This document shows, piece by piece, positions 42,149 to 48,934 of a DNA stretch of 48,934 nt. The stretch comes from an uncultured Oscillospiraceae bacterium. Its GTDB lineage: Bacteria; Bacillota; Clostridia; Oscillospirales; Oscillospiraceae. Below the pieces are notes generated by a model, which was given only the letters and a program-made list of their open reading frames with translations, made no database searches and was not told the origin of the DNA. Numbering within the stretch: position 1 is the first letter of the stretch; each line of letters opens with the position of its first letter. The stretch is from assembly GCA_947599925.1 (NCBI GenBank), contig CANQFT010000014.1, positions 1 through 48,934 on the forward strand, in the 5' to 3' direction. Position numbers and translations under genes: made by a program.

Positions 42149-43366
42149 ATGAGTCTGCACATTGAAAATGAGGCCGCGCGCTGCCTCAACTGCAAGGTCC
42201 CGATGTGTCAAAAGGGCTGTCCCATCGCCACGCCCATCCCCCAGGTCATCCAGCTTTTTAAGGAGCGGAAGATCATGGAGGCGGGGGAGATGCTCTTCGC
42301 CAACAACCCCTTGAGCTTTATCTGCGCCACCGTCTGCGACCACGGCTCCCAGTGCTACGGGCACTGTGTGCTGGGCAAGAAGGGGACGCCGGTGCAGTTT
42401 TTTGAGATCGAGAAGTTCGTCTCCGACGCCTATCTGGCCCGGATGAGCTATGACCGCAAGGCGCCCACGGGCAAGAGCGTGGCCGTGATCGGCTGCGGCC
42501 CCGCCGGAATGACCGCGGCCATCGTGCTGGCCCGCAACGGCTACGACGTGACCATCTTCGAGCGCAAGGACATGATCGGCGGCATGACCCAGTACGGCAT
42601 CCCGGAGTTCCGGCTGGGGCACCCGGTGTTCGTGCGCTACAAGAAGCTGCTGCTGGGGCTGGGCATCAAGGTCCGGCCCAACACCACCATCGGCGGCGCG
42701 CTGAAGATCGAGGACCTGTTCCGGGACGGCTACGCCTCCATCTTTGTGGGCACGGGTACCTGGCGGCCCAGGACCCTGGGCATCGAGGGCGAGAGCCTGG
42801 CCCACGTACATTTTGGCATCTCCTATCTGGAAAACCCCTCCCACCACGCCCTGGGCGACCACGTGGTGGTCATCGGCATGGGCAACGTGGCCATGGACGT
42901 GGCCCGGACGGCCTTCCGCGGCGGGGCACAGACGGTGACGCTGGTGTCCAACTCCATGACCCCCACCGCCAGCGAGCACGAGATGTCCTACGCCCGGCTG
43001 GACGGGGCAGAGTTCGTCTTTGGCAAGTCCATCACCCGGATCACCGAGGATGGGCCCATGTTCCGCACGGTGAAGTTTGACGACGAGGGCAACGCCGTGG
43101 GCTTTGCCGACGACGAGACCCTGATGCCCGCCACCTCCGTGGTCATCGCCGTGAGCCAGATGCCCAAGGACAAGCTGATCCAGTCCACCTATCACCTGGA
43201 GGGCAACGACAGGGGACTGCTGGTGGTGGACGAGAACCACATGACCACCCGCGAGGGCGTCTTTGCCGCCGGGGACGTGGTCACTGGGCCCAAGACCGTG
43301 GTCCACGCCGTGGAGGGCGCCAAGCAGGCCGCCATCGCCATGATGCGGTACATGGAGAGAAAGTAA
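42149..43366 (+). CDS. GltD-like NAD(P)-dependent iron-sulfur flavoprotein
   Basis: 405 residues. The N-terminal part has two [4Fe-4S] Cys sets (CLNCKVPMCQKGCP and CATVCDHGSQCYGHC), then an FAD site GCGPAGMTAA and an NAD(P) site GMGNVAMDVARTA, and a final GVFAAGDVVTGPKTVV that closes the FAD site. This is the glutamate synthase small-subunit / NfnB / sulfide dehydrogenase family. No gltB or nfnA lies nearby, so its electron partner is unknown. It is shorter than typical GltD (~470). ATG 42149 has AAAGGAGG 9 nt upstream. Confidence 0.85.
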   Translation: MSLHIENEAARCLNCKVPMCQKGCPIATPIPQVIQLFKERKIMEAGEMLFANNPLSFICATVCDHGSQCYGHCVLGKKGTPVQFFEIEKFVSDAYLARMSYDRKAPTGKSVAVIGCGPAGMTAAIVLARNGYDVTIFERKDMIGGMTQYGIPEFRLGHPVFVRYKKLLLGLGIKVRPNTTIGGALKIEDLFRDGYASIFVGTGTWRPRTLGIEGESLAHVHFGISYLENPSHHALGDHVVVIGMGNVAMDVARTAFRGGAQTVTLVSNSMTPTASEHEMSYARLDGAEFVFGKSITRITEDGPMFRTVKFDDEGNAVGFADDETLMPATSVVIAVSQMPKDKLIQSTYHLEGNDRGLLVVDENHMTTREGVFAAGDVVTGPKTVVHAVEGAKQAAIAMMRYMERK

Positions 43367-43470
43367 ATCATCAAAGAAGCGGCGAGGCCGCTTCTTTGAT
43401 GATACTTTACGGCCCGCTGCAGCGCACGACCCGGCCGCTCTGCGGCCGGGCCGCACGTTTGCGGGCCGAG
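43367..43470. repeat. Structured intergenic element, copy A
   Basis: A 17-bp perfect hairpin (43367-43383 with 43387-43403, loop GAG) is followed by a folded unit: outer stem 43410-43417 with 43461-43468, inner hairpin 43430-43438 with 43442-43450. A second copy lies at 48808-48911. The two are identical over the stem-conserved parts and differ where complementary bases change together. The element starts right after the GltD-like stop codon. Confidence 0.85.
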
Positions 43471-43742
43471 ATGTCACGCCTCGCCTGTTCGCGACGCCCG
43501 GCTTCGCTGCGACTCGGACTGGTCTGCGGGGCCTTTGGCCCCTCCGCTCGCCCTCGCTCCGCTCCATCCGGGCTGCTCACGACGGCTCGGACGCTTCCCT
43601 GTATTTTTTTGCCAGGCGCATGTCCTGGCAAAAAATACATTATAAATCTTTCGCGCCTGGCGGCGCGAAACTCTGCGAGGCTTTTTGACAAACTGACAGG
43701 CCCGCTCCTCCGGGAGCGGGCCTGTCAGTTTGTCGTGGGCGG
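43471..43742. other. Non-coding stretch with three further strong hairpins
   Basis: Rest of a 376-nt gap. Hairpins: 43600-43616 with 43624-43639 (16 bp, one bulged T), 43649-43657 with 43662-43670 (9 bp), and 43687-43708 with 43713-43734 (22 bp perfect, TCCG loop). The last probably ends the XpaC-like gene on the minus strand. I see no gene; open frames here are Arg/Pro/Ala-rich and lack ribosome sites. Confidence 0.7.
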
Positions 43743-44828
43743 TCATTGTTCCATGGTGAGACCCTGGTCGCCCAGGCCGTCCTTGTCCAGCATTTGCTCC
43801 AGCACGGCCACGTCGCTGGTGATGTCCAGAGCGTCGTCTTGGAACAGGCGGTCCAGCTGTTTCTCGAAGCCCTCCACCACCTTGTCCATCATGCCCTCGA
43901 TGCGCTTTTTGGCGGCGGAGATGTTCTGGCCCTCCACGCCCTGCTTGTCCAGTTGGGCGTAGGCCCGGAGGATCTTCAGCGTGGTGGGGAGATAGTAGTT
44001 GAGGAAGCTGCGGAGCTGGCCGGCGCGGTTGGGGTTTTTCCGCTGGTAGTCCAATATCTTGCCGGTGATCTCCCCGATGCGGTCGATCTTGGCGGACATG
44101 ATGGGGTCGGGGATGGCGTCGTTGATGGCTCTGATCTGGCGGAGGATGTCGTTGTCGTCGGACGCCTCGTCCTGGGCGGACTCCGGGGCCGGCTTGTCGG
44201 CGATGCCCTGGGCGGAGAGGATCAGCTGGTCGGCGGCCAGGTCCAGGTAGCCCGCGGGCAGGATGCCCTGGTCCAGCATCTCCTGGAGCTCCTGGCAGAC
44301 CTTTTTGCGGCTGCGGCCCGCGGCCTGGGCCAAGGTGGTGAGGCTCACCGATCCCCGGCGGCCGATGAGCCCCAGGTACTTGAGGTAGAGACGGGCCTTT
44401 TTCCGCTTGCGGAGACCGGCCCACAGGGTCAGCAGTCCGGCCCCGGTGAACACGCCCAAGGGGGCGCAGGCCACGGCGGGGGCGCGGGACAGGAGCAAAA
44501 TGAGCAGGGGCAGGCCAAAGGCCCCGGTGAGCACGGCGCCCAGGAACATCAGGCCCCGGCCGGCGGTGGGCTTGACGCCGCGCCTGTCGGCGGACGCCTG
44601 GGGCGCCGGGCCGGGCCGCGGCTGGGCGGAGGCGGCGGGGCCCTGGGGCTGAGAGGCGGGGCGCCGGTCCAGGGCGCCGAACACGCCGCCCAGAACGCGG
44701 GAGATCACAGAGGGGATGGCCATGATCACAGACAGCGCCATATCCAGCAGCAGCTCGATGAAGCTGCCGCCGTCGCGGTCGTCGCGGCGGGGACCGCCGT
44801 GGTTGAAATTGTAGGGATACTCCGACAT
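43743..44828 (-). CDS. XpaC-like (5-bromo-4-chloroindolyl phosphate hydrolysis) family protein
   Basis: 361 residues. N-terminal Tyr/Asn/Asp-rich tail, an amphipathic or membrane segment (about 22-45), a Pro/Gln/Ala linker, two membrane helices (about 90-140), a winged-helix-like segment (about 150-200, SLTTLAQAAGRSRKKVCQEL), and a C-terminal helical XpaC domain (about 230-350, with FLNYYLPTTLKILRAYAQLD). XpaC proteins usually pair with TelA; no telA is here. Its biochemical role is not established. ATG 44828 with GAGGAGAG upstream; the frame to 47258 is a shadow of the VanW gene. Confidence 0.82.
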   Translation of the reverse strand: MSEYPYNFNHGGPRRDDRDGGSFIELLLDMALSVIMAIPSVISRVLGGVFGALDRRPASQPQGPAASAQPRPGPAPQASADRRGVKPTAGRGLMFLGAVLTGAFGLPLLILLLSRAPAVACAPLGVFTGAGLLTLWAGLRKRKKARLYLKYLGLIGRRGSVSLTTLAQAAGRSRKKVCQELQEMLDQGILPAGYLDLAADQLILSAQGIADKPAPESAQDEASDDNDILRQIRAINDAIPDPIMSAKIDRIGEITGKILDYQRKNPNRAGQLRSFLNYYLPTTLKILRAYAQLDKQGVEGQNISAAKKRIEGMMDKVVEGFEKQLDRLFQDDALDITSDVAVLEQMLDKDGLGDQGLTMEQ

Positions 44829-44860
44829 GGGCCTCTCTCCTCGTCTGGTCACACACCAGT

Positions 44861-44889
44861 ATCTTACACCCAAGGCGGCGAAAAGTAAA
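44861..44889 (-). promoter_or_regulatory. Promoter of XpaC-like gene
   Basis: On the minus strand TTTACT (44889-44884), 17-nt spacer, TAAGAT (44866-44861). A short dyad CTGGT/ACCAG (44845-44859) lies in the leader. Confidence 0.6.
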
Positions 44890-45014
44890 GGCTTTTCCGG
44901 GACCTGTCCACGGCGCGGCGGGCCTGGGGCGGTTTCGCGGGCCCTGGCCGCGCCGGAGGGGTCGGATCCTTTGGAGAATGGGAAAAAGAGGTGGGGGTTG
45001 TTACCGTTTTGTAA

Positions 45015-45043
45015 TTGATTTTTCCAGGGTGGGACCCTATAAT
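45015..45043 (+). promoter_or_regulatory. sigma-A promoter of VanW-family gene
   Basis: TTGATT (45015-45020), 17-nt spacer, TATAAT (45038-45043). Its position rules out starts before about 45050. Confidence 0.8.
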
Positions 45044-45095
45044 AAGGGAAACTGGAAAATCGGAGCGGTGGGCCCCGCCCCCGCGGAGATGGAGC

Positions 45096-47087
45096 GTGGA
45101 AAACGTGGAGGAGAAGGCGCCTGAGGGCGGTCGCCGTCTGGCGGCGAAAAAGGGCCTGGGCAAGAGGGGGAAGACCGTCATCGCCGTGGTGTGCGCCGTG
45201 GCGGTGCTGTTGGCGAGCGGCTATCTGGGCCTGTGCGCCTACGCCGCCGGCGACCGGGTCATCCCCGGCACCCGCATGGGCCAAGTGGACCTGAGCGGGC
45301 TCACCGTGGAGGAGGCCGCCCAGAAGTTGGAGGAGGAGACAGGCCGCTACGCGGCGGTGGAGGTCCCCATCCAGGTGGGCGACAAGACGGTGACGTTCTC
45401 CGCCGGGGAAGCGGGCGTCCGGGTCGAGGGAGACGGCCAGGCCGCTGTCCGGGCCGGGAAGGGCAGCTTCTTCGCCGGCGGCTGGAACTACCTGATGGGG
45501 CTGTTTGGCCGGGAGACCCAGCTGCACTGTCAGCTGGCCGTGGACAACCAGGACTATCTGAACAAGACCCTGGAGGCGGTGTCCGCGGCGGTGGACAGGC
45601 CGGTGGAGGACCCCCACTGGGAGCTGGACGAGGAGACGGGAGAGCTCACCTTCTACCGGGGACACAGCGGCCAGAGCGTGGACCAGCAGGCGGTGCGCCA
45701 GGCGCTGATGGAGGCCCTGGCGGAGCAGGGCGGCGCCGTCACCGCCCAGGTAGTCCAGACCGAGCCCAAGGAGCCGGACTTCGCCCAGATGAAGGCGGAG
45801 GTGGACCGTGAGCCCGCCGACGCCAGTCTGGATCTGGAGACCAACGAGATCGTGCCCCACAAGCTGGGGCTGACCCTGGACGCGGCGGAGGCGGAGCGGC
45901 TTTTGGGAGATCTGGCCGAGGGGGAGAGCGCCAAGCTGCCCCTGGAGACCCAGGAGCCGGACATCACCACGCTGGAGCTGCGCGCCAGCCTGTTTCGCGA
46001 CCTGCTGGGCGAGGCCAGCAGCAAGATCTCCGGCGACGCCAACCGCGTGGGCAACGTGCGGCTGGCGGCGGAGGCGTGCAACGGCGTGATCCTGCTGCCC
46101 GGCCAGACCATGAGCTACAACCAGACCACCGGCCAGCGCACCGCCGCCAAGGGCTACCGCAAGGCCTCGGGCTACACCGCCAAGGGCATTGAGGACATGG
46201 TGGGCGGCGGCGTGTGCCAGCCCTCGTCCACCCTGTATCTGGCCTGTCTGAACGCCAATCTGGAGATCGTCCAGCGCTCCAACCACCGCTATACGGTCTC
46301 CTATATGCCGGACGGCATGGACGCCACCGTCAGCTGGCCCAATCTGGACTATGTGTTCGCCAACAACACGCCCTATCCCCTGAAGGTGGTCACCTCCATC
46401 GCCGACCGGGTGCTGAAGGTGCAGCTCTACGGCACCAAGACCGACGACACCTATGTGGAGATGGAGAGCGTGCGGCTGTCCACCACGCCGGCCGGGGTCA
46501 GCTACCAGGCCGACGAGACCGTGCCCAGGGGCACCACCAAGGTCCTCCAGAGCGCCCACACCGGCAAGAAGGTCCAGGTGTACAAAAACCTCTACCAAGG
46601 CGACGGCACGCTCATCAGCCGCACCCTGGTCAGCACCGATACCTACCGCCCTGGGGATAAGATCATCGGCTACAATCCCCTGGACGGCGCGCCCGACGGC
46701 AGTGTGGCCCCGGTGCCCGACCCCAACGCCCCGGTGGTGGACCCCGTGACCGGGTACTTGGTGGACCCCAACACCGGCGCGGTGCTGACCGACCCCAACA
46801 CCGGCGAGCCCATGACCGCCGAGCCGTCCCCGGCGCCCAGCGCCGGGGAGACCACCGACCCGGGCCAGGCCACGGAGCCCTCCGCTGAGCCCGCGCCCTC
46901 TGTTGAGCCCGCGCCCTCCGTGGAGCCGACGCCCTCCACTGAGCCCGCGCCCTCCGCGGAGCCGACGCCCTCTGCGGAGCCCACGCCCTCGGCGGAGCCC
47001 AGTCCCCAGCCCCCGGCCCAGAGCGAGACGCCGGTGCTGCCCCCTGTGCCGGAGCCGGTGGCCCCGGAGGGGATCCCCCAGGACTGA
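45096..47087 (+). CDS. VanW family surface protein with G5 domain
   Basis: 663 residues. Signal anchor at about 23-45; two peptidoglycan-binding_4-like regions (about 60-290); VanW domain (about 318-435, with GGGVCQPSSTLYLACLNA and the preceding LLPGQTMSYN); a G5-like domain (about 456-528); and a C-terminal tail of Pro-Glu-Ser/Thr repeats (576-662). VanW proteins sit near peptidoglycan and are not themselves proof of vancomycin resistance; no van genes are here. The start GTG 45096 (reading MENVEEKAPEGG) has GGAG 7 nt upstream; GTG 45105 is an alternative. Confidence 0.87.
   Translation: MENVEEKAPEGGRRLAAKKGLGKRGKTVIAVVCAVAVLLASGYLGLCAYAAGDRVIPGTRMGQVDLSGLTVEEAAQKLEEETGRYAAVEVPIQVGDKTVTFSAGEAGVRVEGDGQAAVRAGKGSFFAGGWNYLMGLFGRETQLHCQLAVDNQDYLNKTLEAVSAAVDRPVEDPHWELDEETGELTFYRGHSGQSVDQQAVRQALMEALAEQGGAVTAQVVQTEPKEPDFAQMKAEVDREPADASLDLETNEIVPHKLGLTLDAAEAERLLGDLAEGESAKLPLETQEPDITTLELRASLFRDLLGEASSKISGDANRVGNVRLAAEACNGVILLPGQTMSYNQTTGQRTAAKGYRKASGYTAKGIEDMVGGGVCQPSSTLYLACLNANLEIVQRSNHRYTVSYMPDGMDATVSWPNLDYVFANNTPYPLKVVTSIADRVLKVQLYGTKTDDTYVEMESVRLSTTPAGVSYQADETVPRGTTKVLQSAHTGKKVQVYKNLYQGDGTLISRTLVSTDTYRPGDKIIGYNPLDGAPDGSVAPVPDPNAPVVDPVTGYLVDPNTGAVLTDPNTGEPMTAEPSPAPSAGETTDPGQATEPSAEPAPSVEPAPSVEPTPSTEPAPSAEPTPSAEPTPSAEPSPQPPAQSETPVLPPVPEPVAPEGIPQD
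46875..46998 (+). repeat. In-frame 18-nt tandem repeat (PEPAPS/VEPTPS units)
   Basis: About seven 18-nt units of the type GAGCCCGCGCCCTCYGYG code for a stalk of alternating Pro-Ser-Glu. Unit gain or loss would keep the frame. Confidence 0.75.
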
Positions 47088-47109
47088 GCGCCTTTTCCTG
47101 ACAGCGCCA

Positions 47110-47155
47110 CGACCCGGTGTGAGCCTCCCGGCCGCGCCGGGTCTTGCTTTTTTCC
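47110..47155 (+). terminator. Terminator of VanW-family gene
   Basis: GACCCGG (47110-47116) pairs with CCGGGTC (47137-47143), enclosing a smaller hairpin, followed by TTGCTTTTTT. The T tract overlaps the next promoter. Confidence 0.65.
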
Positions 47156-47172
47156 CCAGGGGTTGATATACT
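47144..47172 (+). promoter_or_regulatory. Promoter of cysteine desulfurase gene
   Basis: TTGCTT (47144-47149), 17-nt spacer, TATACT (47167-47172) with extended TGA. Confidence 0.65.
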
Positions 47173-47212
47173 AAGGCCGTATCGCATTTTTGCCCGTCAA
47201 GGAGTGCCATCC

Positions 47213-48340
47213 ATGACACATTATCTGGACTACGCCGCCACCACCCCGGTACTGCCACGGGCCGCCCAGGCCGCCAAGGACGCCATGGAGCGGTTTTACA
47301 ACCCGTCGTCCCAGTATCCCCCAGGACTGGACGCCGCCAAGGAGCTGACGGCCCACCGCCGGGTGCTGGCCGGGGCCTTGGGCTGTCAGCCGGAGGAGGT
47401 CTTTTTCACCTCCGGCGGCACAGAGGGGGACAACTGGGCCGTCTCCTGGGCCAAACAGCGCAAGAAGGGGCACATCATCACCACCGCCATCGAGCATCCG
47501 GCGGTGCTGGAGCCCGTCAAGGCGCTGGAGGGGCAGGGGTTTGATGTGACCTATCTCCCGGTGGACCGGGCCGGGCGCATCCGCGTGGAGGACTTCAAGG
47601 CCGCCTTGCGAGAGGACACGGTGCTGTGTTCGGTGATGCTGGTGAACAATGAGCTGGGTACGCTCCAGCCGGTGGGGGAGTGCTGTGCCGCGGCCAGGGC
47701 GTGGAACCGGGATATTTTTTTCCACACCGACGCCGTGCAGGCCTTTTTGAAGCTGCCCTTCACCGTCCGGGACCTGGGCGTGGACGCTCTGAGCATCTCC
47801 GGCCACAAGATCGGCGCGCCCAAGGGCGTGGGGGCTTTCTATCTGAAGAAAGGCAGCAGGCTGAAGCCCCTGCTGCTGGGCGGCGGACAGGAGCGGGGGA
47901 TGCGCTCAGGCACCGAGCCCACGCCTCTCATCGCGGCGCTGGCCGCGGCGGTGGAGGAGGGGGAGCGGGGCCTGAAGGCCGAGTTGGAGCGGCTGGGGCG
48001 GCTCCAGGACTACGCGGTGGAGGCGCTGGAGGCCGCCATCCCGGAACTGCGGGTCATCTCCAAGGGCGATGTGCCCCACATCCTGGCGCTGACCCTGCCG
48101 GGCTACAAGAGCGAGGTGGTGGTGCGGTTTTTGGGCGACAGAGGGGTCTATCTCTCCTCCGGCTCGGCCTGTCACAAGGGAAAGCCCAGCCACGTCTACG
48201 CCGCCCTGGGGCTGGAAAAGCCCTGGCTGTCCGGGGCCCTGCGGGTCTCCTTGGGCAAGGGCAGCGTCCGGGAAGATGTGGACGCGCTGGTCCAGGCGCT
48301 GAAAGACGCCAGAGCGGTGCTGTTTACCAGTATGTCGTGA
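47213..48340 (+). CDS. Cysteine desulfurase (NifS/IscS family)
   Basis: 375 residues. PLP enzyme releasing sulfur from cysteine as a persulfide for Fe-S clusters or tRNA thiolation. MTHYLDYAATTP and FTSGGTEGDN are family starts, the PLP Lys is K199 (SGHKIGAPKG), and the persulfide Cys is C320 in SSGSACHKGK. AAGGAG lies 8 nt before ATG 47213. No iscU or thiI is next to it, so the sulfur acceptor is unknown; ridA follows. Confidence 0.92.
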   Translation: MTHYLDYAATTPVLPRAAQAAKDAMERFYNPSSQYPPGLDAAKELTAHRRVLAGALGCQPEEVFFTSGGTEGDNWAVSWAKQRKKGHIITTAIEHPAVLEPVKALEGQGFDVTYLPVDRAGRIRVEDFKAALREDTVLCSVMLVNNELGTLQPVGECCAAARAWNRDIFFHTDAVQAFLKLPFTVRDLGVDALSISGHKIGAPKGVGAFYLKKGSRLKPLLLGGGQERGMRSGTEPTPLIAALAAAVEEGERGLKAELERLGRLQDYAVEALEAAIPELRVISKGDVPHILALTLPGYKSEVVVRFLGDRGVYLSSGSACHKGKPSHVYAALGLEKPWLSGALRVSLGKGSVREDVDALVQALKDARAVLFTSMS

Positions 48341-48344
48341 GGCG

Positions 48345-48372
48345 TTGGTTCGCCGCGAAATTGGTTTACATA
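48345..48372 (+). promoter_or_regulatory. Weak promoter candidate before ridA
   Basis: TTGGTT (48345-48350), 16-nt spacer, TACATA (48367-48372). ridA may instead be read from the desulfurase promoter, since no terminator lies between. Confidence 0.35.
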
Positions 48373-48394
48373 ATTTTTGAGGAGGTATCCTGTC

Positions 48395-48763
48395 ATGCAA
48401 GTGTTCCACACGGAGGCGGCGCCGGCCGCCATCGGGCCCTATTCCCAGGGCATTGCCGCCGCGGGGCTGGTGTTCACCTCTGGGCAGATCCCCGTGGACC
48501 CCGCCACCGGGGACATCCCGGAGGGCATCGCCGCCCAGGCCGAGCAGAGCTGCAAGAACGTCTGCGCCATTCTGACCGCCGCCGGCGTGGGCCCGGAGAA
48601 GGTGGTCAAGACCACGTGCTTCCTGGCCAACATGGGGGACTTTGCCGCCTTCAACGAGGTGTACGCCCGGTTCTTCCCCGGCAGGCCCGCCCGGAGCTGC
48701 GTGGCGGTGAAAGACTTGCCCAAGGGCGTTTTGTGCGAGGTGGAGGCCATCGCGGAGGCGTGA
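48395..48763 (+). CDS. ridA: RidA family 2-iminobutanoate/2-iminopropanoate deaminase
   Basis: 122 residues, a trimeric cytosolic enzyme hydrolysing reactive enamines/imines made by PLP enzymes. Typical features are AIGPYSQGI, FTSGQIPVDP, KTTCFLANMGDF and the active-site Arg in ARSCVAVKDLPKG. AGGAGGT (48380-48386) is 8 nt before ATG 48395. It lies 54 nt behind the cysteine desulfurase, itself a PLP enzyme. Confidence 0.93.
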   Translation: MQVFHTEAAPAAIGPYSQGIAAAGLVFTSGQIPVDPATGDIPEGIAAQAEQSCKNVCAILTAAGVGPEKVVKTTCFLANMGDFAAFNEVYARFFPGRPARSCVAVKDLPKGVLCEVEAIAEA

Positions 48764-48767
48764 GAGG

Positions 48768-48803
48768 AAAAGCCCCTGAAACCGCAAGGTTTCAGGGGCT
48801 TTT
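48768..48803 (+). terminator. Terminator of desulfurase-ridA
   Basis: A 16-bp perfect stem (48768-48783 with 48788-48803), GCAA loop, with A and T ends. Confidence 0.9.
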
Positions 48804-48807
48804 GATT

Positions 48808-48911
48808 TTCTCAAAGAAGCGGCGAGGCCGCTTCTTTGAGAATTTTTTTCGGCCCGCTGCAGCGCACGCCCCGGCCACCGAGGTGGCCGGGCCGCACGTT
48901 TGCGGGCCGAG
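48808..48911. repeat. Structured intergenic element, copy B
   Basis: Second copy of the element at 43367-43470: a 16-bp hairpin (48808-48823 with 48827-48842, loop GAG) followed by seven T, then outer stem 48850-48857 with 48902-48909 and inner hairpin 48870-48879 with 48882-48891. It directly follows the ridA terminator. The sequence after 48911 no longer matches copy A. Confidence 0.85.
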
Positions 48912-48934
48912 AGGTATTTTTTCCGACGTACACG

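Noticed and set aside
43396-43962. Arg-rich small frames over the structured element on both strands
   Set aside because: They lie on hairpins, have no ribosome sites, and would translate stem arms; treated as non-coding.
45096-47087. VanW gene as evidence of vancomycin resistance
   Set aside because: VanW-domain proteins are common in Clostridia; no vanA/B/G ligase, vanX or vanRS genes are in the window.
44829-47258. Extension of the XpaC-like gene to a 1171-aa frame
   Set aside because: It crosses two promoters and the whole VanW gene; the ATG at 44828 has a ribosome site and a natural N-terminus.
1-48934. CRISPR array, tRNA, phage or insertion sequence
   Set aside because: No regularly spaced repeats, cloverleaf sequences, integrase, transposase or phage genes were found.

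Overview
The window looks like a chromosomal segment of a GC-rich, endospore-forming member of the Clostridia, most likely the Oscillospiraceae (Flavonifractor/Lawsonibacter-like). This is inferred from Gram-positive ribosome binding sites, sigma-A promoters (TTGACx-17-TAxAAT), GTG/TTG starts, sporulation genes (SpoIID, a SpoIIQ-like M23 protein, a SleB-type hydrolase), SLH and VanW surface proteins and strong G/C third-position bias. No phage, insertion sequence, CRISPR or tRNA was seen.

Layout. 1-110: 3' end of a 5S rRNA gene and its terminator, so an rRNA operon lies just upstream. 125-13270: four consecutive secreted PL1-type pectate lyases (628, 812, 1202 and 1561 aa). They fall into two subtypes in A-B-B-A order, carry extra beta-sandwich, Cys-repeat and Ig-like modules, and all end in the same ~75-90-residue C-terminal domain. 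13298-19164: spoIID, citrate synthase, a SleB hydrolase and an SLH protein. 19195-22880: a MacAB-like tripartite exporter that reads into the SLH gene. 23036-27065: a SpoIIQ-like M23 protein, upp-tsaB-tsaE, and rodA divergent from tsaE. 27146-33482: a membrane-anchored protein of unknown function, then a complete N-acetylglucosamine-type phosphotransferase set: EI, NagA, EIIA, HPr and EIICB. The HPr has Arg at position 46 instead of the regulatory Ser. 33657-35067: aldose-epimerase family protein and HAD phosphatase.

35132-40682 (minus strand): one operon, yqhQ-prmC-recA-recX-rimO-pgsA. Its promoter carries a 14-bp sequence matching the Firmicutes LexA consensus exactly, which would place all six genes under SOS control. 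40814-48763: a zinc-ribbon/Ig-like membrane protein, a GltD-like flavoprotein, an XpaC-family protein, a VanW/G5 surface protein, a cysteine desulfurase and RidA.

The points I consider least explained are: the shared C-terminal domain of the lyases; a duplicated intergenic structured element (43367-43470 and 48808-48911) whose stems differ between copies but stay self-complementary; the LexA-like site in front of yqhQ rather than recA; and the Ser46-less HPr inside an amino-sugar PTS operon.
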